Source: Novosphingobium sp. Leaf2
GTDB lineage: Bacteria; Pseudomonadota; Alphaproteobacteria; Sphingomonadales; Sphingomonadaceae
Direction: 5' to 3'
Length of the DNA stretch: 64,000 bases
Assembly: GCF_001421325.1 (NCBI RefSeq)
Contig: NZ_LMJY01000012.1
Coordinates: 248,001 to 312,000 of the forward strand
Below the pieces are notes generated by a model. The model had not been told where the DNA came from and searched no databases. It worked only from the letters and a program-made list of their open reading frames with translations. Below are positions 53,384 to 63,318 of the stretch, in pieces; positions within the stretch are counted from its first letter, which is position 1, and each line of letters begins with the position of its first letter. The position numbers were made by a program, and so were the translations under genes.

Positions 53384-54763
53384 CTATCCCCCGAAAAGCC
53401 TCAGCGAAACCAGATCGTTCAAGGTTACGAAGATCATAAGGGCCAGCACCAGCGCCACCCCGGTGCGGACCGCCCATTCCTGGCTGCGGACGCCCAGCGG
53501 CCTGCGCCGCACGAATTCCGCCGCGTAAAAGGCAAGGTGGCCCCCGTCGAGCCCCGGAATTGGCAGCAGATTGATGAACGCCAAATTAATCGAGATCAGC
53601 GCAGCAAAGGTGACGAACGCCTCCCAGCCCAGGCTGAATTGCTGTCCGGAGTACTGCGCGATCTTGACCGGACCGCCCAGTTCGCGCACCGACCGCTCGC
53701 CGGTGAAGATCTGACCGATCCCGGTCACCATGCCATCCACGACCTTCAGGCTCTGATCCACACCCAAGCCGATCGCACCGATCGGACCGGGCTTTTCCAA
53801 TCGCCCTGCGCGCACACCGATCTGTCCCACTTTTTCAAGCTGGCCGGCGGCGTTGGGGATGGACGCCTCGGTGATCTGCACGGCAAGCGTCAGGCGCTTC
53901 GTACCGCGTAGCACGGTGATCTGCGCGGTGCGGCCGGCGTTGGGCCGGATAAGACGGGGAATATCTCCGAACCCGGCGACGGCAACGCCGTTCACCGCCA
54001 CGATCCGGTCGCCGATCTGCATGCCCGCATTTTCGGCCGGCGAATCTCCATAGAACCCGCCAACCACCGGTGGCAGCATTTCCACGCCAAGGTCGCCCAC
54101 TTCGGCCTTGTTGCCGAACTGATCGCTCAATTCGCGCGTTGCCAAAGTGACGGGCACGACCAGCGTGCGCCCGGCCCGCTCGACCACGACCGACAACGTC
54201 TTGCCCGGAAAATACGCGGTCCGTGGGCCGATGTCGGTGGCGCTTTCCACTTTCTCGCCGTCGATCGCGGCAATCTTGTCACCGAGGCGAAGCCCCGCCC
54301 GCTGCGCGGGGGAATCGGCCGAAAAGCCGCTGATCTCGGGGTCGGCGACCACGCGTCCATACACGGCGAAGAACGCCGCGAAAATGCCGATGCACAAGAT
54401 GAGGTTGGTCATCGGACCGGCCAGCACGATCAGCGCGCGCTGCCACAAAGGCTTGACGTGAAACGTGCGCGCCCGCTCCGCCGGGGTCAGCCCATCGTCC
54501 GCAGCGCTGGGCGCGCTCGCCGGGTTCATGTCGCCAGCGAACTGGACGTAGCCGCCCAGCGGCAGCAGCGACAGCTTCCAGCGAGTGCCGCGCCGGTCGG
54601 TCCAGCCCACCAGTTCCTTACCGAAGCCGATCGAGAATGCGTCAGCCTTCACGCTGAACAGCCGCCCCACCAGATAGTGGCCCAGTTCATGGATCAGCAC
54701 CAGCGGCCCCAGGACCAGCAGGAACGCGAAAATCGTCGTCAGTAGGCCCGGTGATGCGCTCAA
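53384..54763 (-). CDS. rseP: Site-2 protease RseP
   Basis: 459 residues. The zinc protease motif HELGH is in LVLIHELGHYLVGRLFSV; two PDZ domains (AQRAGLRLGDKIAAIDG, AENAGMQIGDRIVAVNG) precede the second active-site segment NLLPIPGLDGGHL. It cleaves anti-sigma factors within the membrane for envelope stress. Located between dxr and bamA. Confidence 0.95.
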   Translation of the reverse strand: MSASPGLLTTIFAFLLVLGPLVLIHELGHYLVGRLFSVKADAFSIGFGKELVGWTDRRGTRWKLSLLPLGGYVQFAGDMNPASAPSAADDGLTPAERARTFHVKPLWQRALIVLAGPMTNLILCIGIFAAFFAVYGRVVADPEISGFSADSPAQRAGLRLGDKIAAIDGEKVESATDIGPRTAYFPGKTLSVVVERAGRTLVVPVTLATRELSDQFGNKAEVGDLGVEMLPPVVGGFYGDSPAENAGMQIGDRIVAVNGVAVAGFGDIPRLIRPNAGRTAQITVLRGTKRLTLAVQITEASIPNAAGQLEKVGQIGVRAGRLEKPGPIGAIGLGVDQSLKVVDGMVTGIGQIFTGERSVRELGGPVKIAQYSGQQFSLGWEAFVTFAALISINLAFINLLPIPGLDGGHLAFYAAEFVRRRPLGVRSQEWAVRTGVALVLALMIFVTLNDLVSLRLFGG

Positions 54764-54776
54764 GCTGAAACCTCTC

Positions 54777-55937
54777 TCATGACCCGGCCACTACCGCGCG
54801 CGCCCTCGCCCGTGCCTCACGATCAACGTCGAACACGTCGGACAGGCAGGCAGGCGGCGGCGGCGCGTAGGAACCGAGCACGTCTTCCACATGTGCGGCG
54901 ATGCGGGTGAACGCAGTCTGACCGGCCAGGAAGGTCGCCACCGCGATCTCGTTCGCGGCGTTGAGCACGGCGGGGATGGATCCACCGGCCTGCGCCGCTT
55001 CGCGCGCCAGTCGCGTTGCTGGAAAGCGCTCCTCGTCAGGCTTGCGGAACGTCAGCGATCCGATTTCGGCCAGATCAAGCGGGGTGCACGGTGTGTCCAT
55101 GCGTCCGGGCCATGCCAGCGCGGAGGCGATCGGCACGCGCATGTCAGAAGGGCCAAGCTGCGCCAGCGTCGAGCCGTCGCGATACTCGACCATCGAATGC
55201 ACTACCGACTGGGGGTGCACGATGATGCGCAGGCGGTCTAGCCCGACGGGAAACAGGTGGTGCGCCTCGATCAGTTCAAGGCCCTTGTTGAACATGGTGG
55301 CGGAATCGACGCTGATCTTGGCCCCCATGCTCCAGTTGGGATGGCGCACCGCTTCGGCGGGCGTTGCCGCGACCAGCCGGTCCCACGTCCAGTCGCGGAA
55401 CGGGCCGCCGCTCGCGGTCAGCGTGATCCAGCGCACATGCGCCGTGTCGTTGCCAGCAAGGCATTGAAAAATCGCGTTGTGTTCGGAATCGACCGGGAGC
55501 AGCGTCGCGCCGTGGCGGGCAACCGCCGCGATCATTACTTCGCCGGCGGAAACCAGCGCTTCCTTGTTGGCAAGCGCGATCACGCCGCCCTGCTCGATCG
55601 CTGCCATCGTCGGCGCCAGACCTGCACAGCCCACGATCGCTGCCACCGTCACGTCCGCGCCGCGCGCTGCCGCTTCGACCAGCGCGCTCTCGCCCCCGGC
55701 CGCGGCGATGCCAGAGCCCGCCAGCGCGTCTCGCAGCGCGGGCAATGCCGCCTCGTCCGCCACCACCGCGATTTCGGCACAAAACTCGATCGCCAGCCGC
55801 GCCAGTTCGACCGCATTGGCATGTGCGGTAAGCGCGATCACGCGCCAGTCATCGCGGTTGCGCCGGATCAGATCCAGCGTGGACGCGCCGATCGATCCGG
55901 TCGCGCCAAGAACGGTAAGGGTACGCACCATGGTCAT
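54777..55937 (-). CDS. dxr: 1-deoxy-D-xylulose 5-phosphate reductoisomerase
   Basis: 386 residues. NADPH site LTVLGATGSIGASTLDLIRR; metal and substrate residues PVDSEHNAIFQCL, TASGGPFRDW, HPNWSMGAKISVDSATM. It makes methylerythritol phosphate for isoprenoids, feeding the uppS product. ATG 55937 overlaps the cdsA stop (ATGA). Confidence 0.95.
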   Translation of the reverse strand: MTMVRTLTVLGATGSIGASTLDLIRRNRDDWRVIALTAHANAVELARLAIEFCAEIAVVADEAALPALRDALAGSGIAAAGGESALVEAAARGADVTVAAIVGCAGLAPTMAAIEQGGVIALANKEALVSAGEVMIAAVARHGATLLPVDSEHNAIFQCLAGNDTAHVRWITLTASGGPFRDWTWDRLVAATPAEAVRHPNWSMGAKISVDSATMFNKGLELIEAHHLFPVGLDRLRIIVHPQSVVHSMVEYRDGSTLAQLGPSDMRVPIASALAWPGRMDTPCTPLDLAEIGSLTFRKPDEERFPATRLAREAAQAGGSIPAVLNAANEIAVATFLAGQTAFTRIAAHVEDVLGSYAPPPPACLSDVFDVDREARARARAVVAGS

Positions 55938-56689
55938 CGGGCGTAATACACGATCATCACGCTCAATGCGAACAGGACGGCAAGCAGTCCGTCAACCCGG
56001 TCGAACAAGCCACCGTGGCCGGGAATGAGGTTGCCCGAATCCTTCACCCCGGCGCGCCGTTTCATCCAGCTTTGAAAGAAATCGCCCGCCTGCGCGCAGA
56101 TCGCCGCCGCGATGCCGATGGCGAGGCACAGTACAAATAACTGCGCAGGGCCGATGGTCAGGTAGCTGCAGGGCTGGCTTCCCAGGCACGCCAGCCGATC
56201 GGCGGCGACGCCATCGGGGTGCAGCGCAATCGCCCCCTCCTGCCACAAGCGCCCTACACCAAACAGCGCCAGGGTTGCCCCCAGCACGCCGCCCAGCAGG
56301 CCCGACCAGGTCTTGGACGGGCTGATCGACGGGGCGATCTTGGGCCCGCGCAACGTCCGCCCGGTAAAATAAGCGCCCACGTCCACCGCGATCACGGTTA
56401 CCAGCACCGTGCCGAGCGGCACCAGCGTGAAGGCCGGATTGTGCAGGAACAGCAGCATCGCCGCACCAATGCCGACATAGAGCATCCCGGCAAAATTCCA
56501 TGCGGCGCGTGCGCCCGGCCCCGCCACGATCGCGCGGGCAAGGCGTATCCATTCCCACAGCACGCCCACCGCCACCGCGCACACAAAAGCGACCCAGACC
56601 GGCCCGCCTGCCCATACTGCGATGCCGGCTACCGCCACCATCACCAGCGCGGAGGCGGTGCGAATGCCCAGATCCGACGGCCTGCTCAT
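55934..56689 (-). CDS. cdsA: Phosphatidate cytidylyltransferase
   Basis: 251 residues, about seven membrane helices. The signature lies in SWMKRRAGVKDSGNLIPGHGGLFDRVDGLL, with ISPSKTWSGLLGG upstream. It forms CDP-diacylglycerol, the precursor used by PgsA and PssA, both encoded here. Confidence 0.94.
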   Translation of the reverse strand: MSRPSDLGIRTASALVMVAVAGIAVWAGGPVWVAFVCAVAVGVLWEWIRLARAIVAGPGARAAWNFAGMLYVGIGAAMLLFLHNPAFTLVPLGTVLVTVIAVDVGAYFTGRTLRGPKIAPSISPSKTWSGLLGGVLGATLALFGVGRLWQEGAIALHPDGVAADRLACLGSQPCSYLTIGPAQLFVLCLAIGIAAAICAQAGDFFQSWMKRRAGVKDSGNLIPGHGGLFDRVDGLLAVLFALSVMIVYYAR

Positions 56690-56719
56690 CGCGTTTCTTT
56701 CCGCAAGGCCACCACCACC

Positions 56720-57409
56720 TCAGCGCCCACCATAGCGGCGATCGCGGTTGGCGAACATTTCGAGCGCATCGCGCAGGTGATCGACCGAAAAGTCCGGCCA
56801 CAGCACATCGGTGAACAGCAATTCGGCGTAGGCAGCCTGCCACAGCAGGAAGTTCGACAACCGCACCTCGCCCGACGTGCGGATCAGCAGGTCGAGCGGG
56901 GGAAGATCGGCGGTGTCGAGTTCGGCCGCGATGGTATCAGGCGTGATTGCCCCTTTTGCCGCCGCCTTGATGGCCGCGCGCGCAATCTCGTCCTGCGCCC
57001 CGTAATTGAGCGCGACGGCCAGCGTTGTGCCGCTGTTATCCGCTGTGCGGGCGACGGCGCCTTCAACCAGTTCGACAACATCGGGCCGGAAAGCCTTGTA
57101 ATCGCCAATAATCTTGAGCCTGACACCGGCAGCCGCGAACTCATCCAGGTCAGACAGGATGAAGCGCTTCATCAGGCCCATCAGGTCGGAAATTTCTTCC
57201 TCGGGCCGGCGCCAGTTCTCGGTCGAGAAGGCGTACAGCGTCAGCGCCTCCACCCCGAGTTCGCGCGCACCGCGCACCACCCGGCGCACCGCGTCCACGC
57301 CGCGCTGGTGGCCCAGCGCACGCGGCAGGTGGCGCTTTTTCGCCCAGCGGCCGTTGCCATCCATGATGATGGCGACATGCCGGGCGCGCACAGGTTCGGA
57401 AGTTGCCAT
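56720..57409 (-). CDS. uppS: Undecaprenyl diphosphate synthase
   Basis: 229 residues from ATG 57409. Catalytic Asp in HVAIIMDGNGRWAKKR, then GVEALTLYAFSTENWRRP and the terminal WPDFSVDHLRDAL. It makes the lipid carrier for cell-wall units. Directly after frr. Confidence 0.95.
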   Translation of the reverse strand: MATSEPVRARHVAIIMDGNGRWAKKRHLPRALGHQRGVDAVRRVVRGARELGVEALTLYAFSTENWRRPEEEISDLMGLMKRFILSDLDEFAAAGVRLKIIGDYKAFRPDVVELVEGAVARTADNSGTTLAVALNYGAQDEIARAAIKAAAKGAITPDTIAAELDTADLPPLDLLIRTSGEVRLSNFLLWQAAYAELLFTDVLWPDFSVDHLRDALEMFANRDRRYGGR

Positions 57410-57440
57410 CAGGTATCCTTCGCAGCGAGGCGCGCTGGCC

Positions 57441-57998
57441 TCACTTGCCCAGGATTTCCTTTTCCTTGCGCGCAAACTCCTCGTCGAGGCTTTTGATCAC
57501 ATCGTCGGTCAGCTTCTGCACTTCGGTTTCGGCGCGCTTGCGCTCGTCCTCGGAAATCTCGTTCTTCTTCTCGTCGGCCTTCAGGTTTTCCATGCCGTCA
57601 CGGCGCACGTTGCGCACGGCGATGCGCGCCTTTTCCGCATACTGGCTGGCAAGCTTCGCCAGTTCCTTGCGCCGATCCTCGGTCAGGTCCGGGATCGGCA
57701 GGCGCAGCGTGTTGCCATCGTTGATCGGGTTGAGGCCAAGCCCGGCGGACCGGATCGCCTTTTCCACCGGCCCAATGTTGGACTTGTCCCACACCTGCAC
57801 CGAAAGCATCCGCGGCTCGGGCGCGGAAATCGTCGCCACCGAGGTCAGCGGCATGCTGCTGCCGTAGACGGTGACGTTGATCGGCTCCAGCAGCGCGGTG
57901 TTGGCGCGGCCGGTGCGCAGGCCGGAAAGATCGTGCTTGAGCGCGTCAACCGCGCCGCGCATGCGGCGTTCGAGATCCGCCTTGTCGTACTTTGCCAT
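57441..57998 (-). CDS. frr: Ribosome recycling factor
   Basis: 185 residues. Long helical arm sequence [37 protein letters not shown] and the terminal helices [21 protein letters not shown] are typical. It splits post-termination ribosomes. Between pyrH and uppS, 3 bases after the pyrH stop. Confidence 0.96.
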   Translation of the reverse strand: MAKYDKADLERRMRGAVDALKHDLSGLRTGRANTALLEPINVTVYGSSMPLTSVATISAPEPRMLSVQVWDKSNIGPVEKAIRSAGLGLNPINDGNTLRLPIPDLTEDRRKELAKLASQYAEKARIAVRNVRRDGMENLKADEKKNEISEDERKRAETEVQKLTDDVIKSLDEEFARKEKEILGK

Positions 57999-58001
57999 TG
58001 C

Positions 58002-58721
58002 TCAGGCTCCCTTCTGGACGATCGTCTTGGTGCCGCCGCCCGCAAGAACAGTGGCAAGATTGCCCTGCTCGCGGATGGAGAACACCACGATCGGAATTGC
58101 ATTGTCGCGGCACAACGCCACGGCGGAGGCGTCCATCACCTTCAGGTTATCGGCAAGGACGGTATCATAATCCACCGCATCGTAACGCTTGGCGTTCGGG
58201 TTGGTCTTGGGATCGCTGTCATACACGCCGTCCACGCTCGTGCCCTTGAGCAGCGCGTCGCAGCGCATTTCGGCTGCCCGCAGCGCCGCGCCGGAATCGG
58301 TGGTGAAATACGGCGCGCCAACGCCGGCGGCAAAGATCACCACACGGCCCTTTTCCAGGTGCCGCTCGGCCCGGCGGCGGATCACCGGCTCGCAAACCTG
58401 GTCCATCTGCACCGCCGATTGCACGCGCGTTTCCACGCCGATCTGCTCCAGTGCGTTCTGCATCGCCAGCGCGTTCATCACCGTGGCCAGCATGCCCATA
58501 TAATCTGCCTGCGCCCGGTCCATACCGCGCGCAGCGCCCGCCATGCCGCGAAAGATGTTGCCGCCGCCGATGACCAGGCAGATTTCCAGCCCGGTCTCTT
58601 TGGCCGCCTTCACTTCCTTGGCCAGCTCGCCCACGAATTCGGGATCAATCCCGAATTGCTGGCTCCCCATCAGCACCTCGCCCGACAGTTTCAGCAGGAC
58701 GCGCTTGTAGGGGGATGACAT
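58002..58721 (-). CDS. pyrH: UMP kinase
   Basis: 239 residues from ATG 58721 ([17 protein letters not shown]). Amino-acid kinase fold with [28 protein letters not shown] and [11 protein letters not shown]. It phosphorylates UMP. First gene of the long pyrH-to-fabZ cluster. Confidence 0.96.
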   Translation of the reverse strand: MSSPYKRVLLKLSGEVLMGSQQFGIDPEFVGELAKEVKAAKETGLEICLVIGGGNIFRGMAGAARGMDRAQADYMGMLATVMNALAMQNALEQIGVETRVQSAVQMDQVCEPVIRRRAERHLEKGRVVIFAAGVGAPYFTTDSGAALRAAEMRCDALLKGTSVDGVYDSDPKTNPNAKRYDAVDYDTVLADNLKVMDASAVALCRDNAIPIVVFSIREQGNLATVLAGGGTKTIVQKGA

Positions 58722-58941
58722 GCCGCTGGATCTCCGGTTGGCGGGGGAATGCCCGGCTTTAGGAGCGCGCGCGCCGGTTGCCAAGGGCTTTGGGCGGCGA
58801 AGTGGGCACCGCCGTCATCGCCGTGATGCGTGACGCCGCGCCGTTGTCGCAAGTGCAGCGCCGTCGGAAGTGCTAGGCACCTCGCCGGCACGCAATAAGC
58901 CTGGCCCCTGCGACGTCATCCCGACGCAGCCGCAGGAGTGA

Positions 58942-59481
58942 CTAAGCCGCTTCCTCCAGCGGCCCGCCGATCGCGCAGATTCCATCCACGCCAAGCACGT
59001 GGGCTACGCGGCCCATCGCCATCCAGCCGGCAACGCAATGCGTCAATTCCACGATCTCGGCATCCGTCATCACCGCTTTCAGCGCGCTCCAGAATGCCTC
59101 ATCCTCGGCAAGGCCACGCGGATCGGTGCCCATCTTCTGCGAGAACCGGACGGCAAGCCGCTCCTTTTCGGTCAAACCGCTCAGGTCATCCCGCAGCACC
59201 GCCTGATACATTGCTTCGTCCGGTGAATGGCCCTGATCGATCACGCCACCATCAAAGCCAAGGCTCCGCAGATCGCGTTGCGCGCGCCAGTTCATGCACA
59301 CGGTGCAGCCGTTGATGACCGCCGTGGCGATCCGGCAGGCCTCGAACAGCCGCAGCGGCAGCGTGGCGTGCTTGTACAACGCCATCGCGAACGCATTGCC
59401 TGCCCGCACGATCTCGGGCGCGTATTGTGCCGACAGGTCTGGAATGGGGGTATGCGGTTGGGGTGCCAGTTCTACGCGCAT
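58942..59481 (-). CDS. Carboxymuconolactone decarboxylase-family protein (AhpD-like fold)
   Basis: 179 residues, all-helical. The CxxC redox motif of AhpD-like proteins is in TAVINGCTVCMNWRAQRDL, with a following acidic helix; a second conserved region is AEIVELTHCVAGWMAMGRV. Such proteins may act as thiol peroxidase partners or as decarboxylases. It faces a DUF2238 gene. Confidence 0.85.
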   Translation of the reverse strand: MRVELAPQPHTPIPDLSAQYAPEIVRAGNAFAMALYKHATLPLRLFEACRIATAVINGCTVCMNWRAQRDLRSLGFDGGVIDQGHSPDEAMYQAVLRDDLSGLTEKERLAVRFSQKMGTDPRGLAEDEAFWSALKAVMTDAEIVELTHCVAGWMAMGRVAHVLGVDGICAIGGPLEEAA

Positions 59482-59650
59482 GATGAGCCTCTCCGTTTGC
59501 GCCCGGATCTGGCCGGGTCGTTCGGAAGGCTACGCCGACGTTGCAATAAGTCAATCATGCATGTTTGTTATTGAGCAACGGCTCGCGATGCGCGGTGACA
59601 CTGGCTTCAAACGGGGTGACATTCTGCCAAGCGCTGGTCTAACCTACGCT

Positions 59651-60289
59651 ATGGCCCCAAATGCTACGTACCCCGAAAAAGCATGGCCGCTCCGTTTGAT
59701 CGGACTGACTATCGTCTGGGCTGCGGGTCTTTTGGCATCGGGCCTGCGTCCCTACGATCGCGTGACGTGGTGGATGGAAATCGCGCCGGTTCTGATAGTG
59801 CTGCCGGGATTATGGTTGATGCGCCGCCGGCTGACCGATCTGGCTTTGGCGCTGATCTGCTTGCATGGCCTCGTACTGATGCTGGGTGGTGCCTACACAT
59901 ACGCTCGGGTGCCGATCGGCCACGATGTTCAGGCCTGGCTGGGACTCGCGCGCAATCCTTACGACCGGTTCGGGCACTTCTGGCAAGGATTGACACCCGC
60001 GATCGTGTTTCGGGAACTGCTTCTTCGGTACGGTCGCATGAAACTGGGCAGGCTCATCACCGCGTTGGTGCTTGCCTGCTGTCTGGGGGTCAGCGCCAGC
60101 TACGAACTGGTGGAATTCGGTGCTGCAGTCGCACTGGGACAAGGGGCAGACGCTTTCCTGGGAACGCAAGGCGATCCGTGGGACACCCAGTGGGACATGC
60201 TGATGTGCCTTGTCGGCGCAGCATTCGCGCTTGTTTTCCTCAGCGCCCTGCATGATCGCGCACTGCGCCGCCTTGGCCCCTGCGCATAG
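59651..60289 (+). CDS. DUF2238 inner-membrane protein (YjdF-like)
   Basis: 212 residues with about six membrane helices. Family features are WWMEIAPVLIVLPGLWL, GGAYTYARVPIG, NPYDRFGHFWQGLTPAIVFRELLLR, and DAFLGTQGDPWDTQWDMLMCLVGA near the end. Function unknown; the protein belongs to a broadly distributed family. ATG 59651 fits the family N-terminus; upstream codons are not conserved in character. It converges with tsf. Confidence 0.88.
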   Translation: MAPNATYPEKAWPLRLIGLTIVWAAGLLASGLRPYDRVTWWMEIAPVLIVLPGLWLMRRRLTDLALALICLHGLVLMLGGAYTYARVPIGHDVQAWLGLARNPYDRFGHFWQGLTPAIVFRELLLRYGRMKLGRLITALVLACCLGVSASYELVEFGAAVALGQGADAFLGTQGDPWDTQWDMLMCLVGAAFALVFLSALHDRALRRLGPCA

Positions 60290-60292
60290 AAA

Positions 60293-60323
60293 AAGGGCCG
60301 GAGAAGCACGCTCCCCGGCCCTT
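60293..60323 (-). terminator. Terminator after tsf
   Basis: AAGGGCCGG and CCGGCCCTT form a 9-base stem with a 13-base loop; on the minus strand a TTTTT run follows. It lies just past the tsf stop and also ends the converging DUF2238 gene. Confidence 0.75.
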
Positions 60324-60346
60324 CAATTCCTGGTAGATCGAAAAGA

Positions 60347-61270
60347 TCAGCCTGCGACGGCAGCCGCCACTTCGGCTGCGAAGTCGGAGACTTCCTTCTC
60401 GATGCCTTCGCCCAGCTGGAAGCGCACATAATCCTTGAGGACGATCTTGGCGCCCGCATCCTTGCCGGCCTGATCGACGACCTGCTGGATCGGGGTCTTG
60501 TTGTCCATCACGAACACCTGCGAGAGCAGCGCGTTTTCCTTGGCGTACTTGGCGATGGCGCCATCCACCATCTTGGCCTGCACGGCTTCGGGCTTGCCCG
60601 ATTCCGCAGCCTTTTCTTCCGCGATCTTGCGTTCGCGGGCGAGCAGGTCGGCGTCCAGATCGTCAGCGTTGAGCGCCAACGGGAAGGCAGCCGCGATATG
60701 CATCGCGATCTGCTTGCCCAGCGCTTCGAGCGCGGCAGCCGGGGCTTCCGATTCGAGCGCGACGAGCACGCCGATCTTGCCCAGGTTGGGCGCGGCGGCA
60801 TTGTGCATGTACGGCACGACCAGGCCCTGCGACACTTCGACCGTCTTCAGACGACGAACCTGCTGGTTCTCGCCGATGGTCGCCACGTTGTTGGTCAGTT
60901 TGTCGGCCACGGTGCCGCCATCGGGGTAGGCTGCAGCCTTGAGCGCGTCCACGTCATCGCCCGATACGCCCAGCGCCACTTCGGTGGTCTTGCGCACAAA
61001 GTCCTGGAATTGGTCGTTCTTGGCCACGAAGTCGGTCTCGGAATTGACCTCGACGGCAACGCCCTTGGTGCCCGAAACGGCCACGCCGACCAGTCCCTCG
61101 GCCGCAGTGCGGCTGGACTTCTTGGCGGCGGCAGCCAGGCCCTTGGCGCGCAGCGCGTCCACGGCGGCTTCCAGATCGCCGTTCGTCTCGTCGAGAGCCT
61201 TCTTGCAATCCATCATGCCAGCGCCAGTGCGCTCGCGCAGGTTCTTCACGTCAGCGGCGGTGTAAGCCAT
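60347..61270 (-). CDS. tsf: Elongation factor Ts
   Basis: 307 residues. N-terminal UBA-like part with [19 protein letters not shown], then [16 protein letters not shown] and [22 protein letters not shown]. It recycles EF-Tu. Follows rpsB after 117 bases, the usual arrangement. Confidence 0.96.
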   Translation of the reverse strand: MAYTAADVKNLRERTGAGMMDCKKALDETNGDLEAAVDALRAKGLAAAAKKSSRTAAEGLVGVAVSGTKGVAVEVNSETDFVAKNDQFQDFVRKTTEVALGVSGDDVDALKAAAYPDGGTVADKLTNNVATIGENQQVRRLKTVEVSQGLVVPYMHNAAAPNLGKIGVLVALESEAPAAALEALGKQIAMHIAAAFPLALNADDLDADLLARERKIAEEKAAESGKPEAVQAKMVDGAIAKYAKENALLSQVFVMDNKTPIQQVVDQAGKDAGAKIVLKDYVRFQLGEGIEKEVSDFAAEVAAAVAG

Positions 61271-61322
61271 CGCTTTAATCCTCTTGCTTGATGAAAGACC
61301 GTGAGCCGGCCTTCAAATGGAT

Positions 61323-61351
61323 GCGCGCCAGGCCCATTGGACCCGGCGCGC
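61323..61351 (-). repeat. Stem-loop in the rpsB-tsf gap
   Basis: GCGCGCC (61323-61329) and GGCGCGC (61345-61351) form a 7-base stem without a T tail, 36 bases after the rpsB stop. It may tune the ratio of S2 to EF-Ts. Confidence 0.4.
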
Positions 61352-61387
61352 GACAATTCCATGACGAAAGTGTCGTCGGGCCGGCTA

Positions 61388-62152
61388 TCAGGCGGTCGCT
61401 TCGGCGGTGGCTTCTTCGGCCACCGGCTCGTCGAACGCGCCAATGTCGGCGCCGCTGTCGATCACGCCTTCGCGGTGCCCCTTGGTGGCGGCCTTGGCGA
61501 TCGCGTCACAATAGAGGCGCACGGCGCGGCTGGCGTCATCGTTGCCCGGGATCGGGAACGCGATGCCCTGCGGGTTCACGTTGGTGTCCAGCACCGCCAC
61601 GACCGGAATGCCAAGCACGTTGGCTTCCTTGATCGCCAGTTCTTCCTTGTTGGCGTCGATCACGAACATAACGTCCGGGATGCCGCCCATGTCGCGGATA
61701 CCGCCAAGCGAAAGCTCCAGCTTGTCACGCTCGCGCGTCAGCTGCAGGACTTCCTTCTTGGTCAGGCCCGTGGTGTCGCCGGCCAGCTGCTCTTCCAGCG
61801 CCTTGAAGCGCTTGATCGAGCCCGAGATGGTCTTCCAGTTGGTGAGCATGCCGCCCAGCCAGCGGTGGTTGACGAAGTGCTGGCCACAGGCGCGCGCGGC
61901 CTGGGCGATCGGCTCCTGCGCTTGGCGCTTGGTGCCAACGAACAGCACCTTGCCGCCGGACTGGACGGTGGACTGCACGAATTCCAGCGCCCGCGCGAAC
62001 AGCGGCACAGTCTGCGACAGGTCGATGATGTGTATGCCGTTGCGCGCGCCGAAGATGTACGGCTTCATGCGCGGGTTCCAGCGGTGGGTCTGGTGACCGA
62101 AGTGTGCGCCGGCTTCGATAAGCTGCTGCATTGAGACGACAGGTGCCGCCAT
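61388..62152 (-). CDS. rpsB: Ribosomal protein S2
   Basis: 254 residues from ATG 62152, preceded by GGAAAGGAA. Family sequence: [58 protein letters not shown]. The longer in-frame upstream extension is rejected. The Ala/Glu-rich tail (EEATAEATA) is typical of alphaproteobacteria. Confidence 0.96.
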   Translation of the reverse strand: MAAPVVSMQQLIEAGAHFGHQTHRWNPRMKPYIFGARNGIHIIDLSQTVPLFARALEFVQSTVQSGGKVLFVGTKRQAQEPIAQAARACGQHFVNHRWLGGMLTNWKTISGSIKRFKALEEQLAGDTTGLTKKEVLQLTRERDKLELSLGGIRDMGGIPDVMFVIDANKEELAIKEANVLGIPVVAVLDTNVNPQGIAFPIPGNDDASRAVRLYCDAIAKAATKGHREGVIDSGADIGAFDEPVAEEATAEATA

Positions 62153-62561
62153 ATGTATTTCCTTTCCGGTTGAACCTCTGGAAAGCTGGAACCGTACGAG
62201 GCCCTGAGGACCCGTTCCGGCACCGGTATGTGCGCCTTCCATGTGGATTGCCTGCGGTATGATGCGTACCGGAAAACCCGGCCCGATTTGCACAAGCGCG
62301 CTGCCCTTACCGCGACTTTATGCGGGAAGATAGCCCCCACTCATCGCAATTAAACGTCATTTTGCCGTCAAAATCTAGGAATTCCATTGATTTCAACAGA
62401 CTGCGCGGAACTCGAAAGGTTAGCGAAACCTTAAACCGGCGATACGGACCGCACGGTGGCCAACGCAAACGGGCCAAGTCGGACCACATACGCACCAAGG
62501 TGGGCAAGGTGTAATCGCATCCGGGGGATTGGAAGCACAACGGTTAAAAAAGGTCGTCGCC
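62153..62561. other. Gene-free region between rpsB and a small membrane protein gene
   Basis: About 410 bases without a supported gene. The part next to rpsB should hold its promoter and 5' leader; I cannot name a clear -35/-10 pair. At 62420-62434 TTAG-N7-TTAA resembles a CtrA site with one mismatch. Open frames here are short and have no coding look. Confidence 0.5.
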
Positions 62562-62840
62562 ATGACTGTCATAACGCCTCTCCTGTTCATCATTGCCGCC
62601 TGCGCCGCCGGCTTCACGATCTGGAAAAGCATAGCTCCGGCTATCGCGGCGATCCGCGATCTGCGCGCTCAACTGGCCATGAGCGATGCGGAGCAGATTG
62701 TCCACGTAGGCACCAGTCTCACCCGCGAAAGGTCGGAAGTTAAATCGGCCGAACGTCGCCCTCGTGCCTTGCGGCATCCCCAACCCAAGCCGGTAATTCA
62801 CCGCCTGCACCAGTACCCGCACCACGCTCACGCGGCCTGA
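62562..62840 (+). CDS. Small membrane protein of unknown function
   Basis: 92 residues from ATG 62562. A membrane helix (about 5-25, PLLFIIAACAAGFTIW) is followed by a polar, basic and His-rich tail (RLHQYPHHAHAA). No family recognised. It is followed 18 bases later by a strong terminator, which supports its being an expressed unit. Confidence 0.6.
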   Translation: MTVITPLLFIIAACAAGFTIWKSIAPAIAAIRDLRAQLAMSDAEQIVHVGTSLTRERSEVKSAERRPRALRHPQPKPVIHRLHQYPHHAHAA

Positions 62841-62857
62841 CTTCACCGGACCAAAAT

Positions 62858-62892
62858 GGGGCGCACACTACGATGAGTGTGCGCCCTTTTTT
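62858..62892 (+). terminator. Rho-independent terminator
   Basis: GGGCGCACACT and AGTGTGCGCCC form a perfect 11-base stem with a 7-base loop, followed by TTTTTT on the plus strand. It ends the small membrane protein gene at 62562. Confidence 0.92.
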
Positions 62893-62935
62893 CGTGCCCC
62901 GCAGCCATAGCAATTTTTTACGATTGACATCTATG

Positions 62936-62950
62936 GAACAAAAAGCGAAC
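62936..62950 (+). promoter_or_regulatory. SOS (LexA) box 1, GAAC-N7-GAAC
   Basis: GAAC-AAAAAGC-GAAC matches the alphaproteobacterial LexA-binding consensus GAAC-N7-GAAC exactly. It lies 7 bases after a TTGACA -35-like hexamer (62924-62929), where a repressor would block transcription of the gene at 63046. Confidence 0.7.
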
Positions 62951-62961
62951 GGTGTTTACCG

Positions 62962-62976
62962 GAACATTGATAGAAC
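62962..62976 (+). promoter_or_regulatory. SOS (LexA) box 2, GAAC-N7-GAAC
   Basis: GAAC-ATTGATA-GAAC, a second exact match, 26 bases downstream of the first. Two perfect boxes in 41 bases are very unlikely by chance and point to damage-inducible control of the next gene. Confidence 0.7.
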
Positions 62977-63045
62977 AGATTCGCTTTATCCACACGTTGT
63001 CCACACCCCGTTATTTGGGGCGGCAACGGTCAGGAAGGAACGGCT

Positions 63046-63318
63046 ATGACGCTTTTTGCTGCTTGCGTATTCGCCCTCGCCGCGCTCGCATCCGTGTGCA
63101 CCATTGCCTCCACGGTTCGGCGATACGGTCCGGGATATGCGTCGGTGCGAACGCAGCTTGGAGTTTGCGGGGCAGACACGATGGTAACGTGGACAACGAC
63201 GGAACGTGTGCGCCGCCGCACCGCGATCGTCGATCGCACATCGGTGACGTTGTGGCCGGCGGTTCGCGGCGCTAAAGCTAAGGCGCGTCCGGCGTGTGCA
63301 TTCGGTCTTGCCGCTTGA
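63046..63318 (+). CDS. Small membrane protein, probably SOS-inducible
   Basis: 90 residues with a good ribosome-binding site (CAGGAAGGAACGGCT before ATG 63046). One N-terminal membrane helix (about 3-23), then a basic region (TVRRYGPGYASVRTQ) with few acidic residues and three Cys in total. No family recognised. Two perfect SOS boxes precede it, so LexA control is likely. Small SOS-induced membrane proteins such as Caulobacter SidA inhibit division; a comparable role here is conjecture. The 3' end overlaps pssA by 41 bases on the opposite strand. Confidence 0.62.
   Translation: MTLFAACVFALAALASVCTIASTVRRYGPGYASVRTQLGVCGADTMVTWTTTERVRRRTAIVDRTSVTLWPAVRGAKAKARPACAFGLAA

Noticed and set aside
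62331..62560. Short open frames upstream of the small membrane protein at 62562
   Set aside because: Biased to Arg and without start context; the ATG at 62562 begins directly with a membrane helix.
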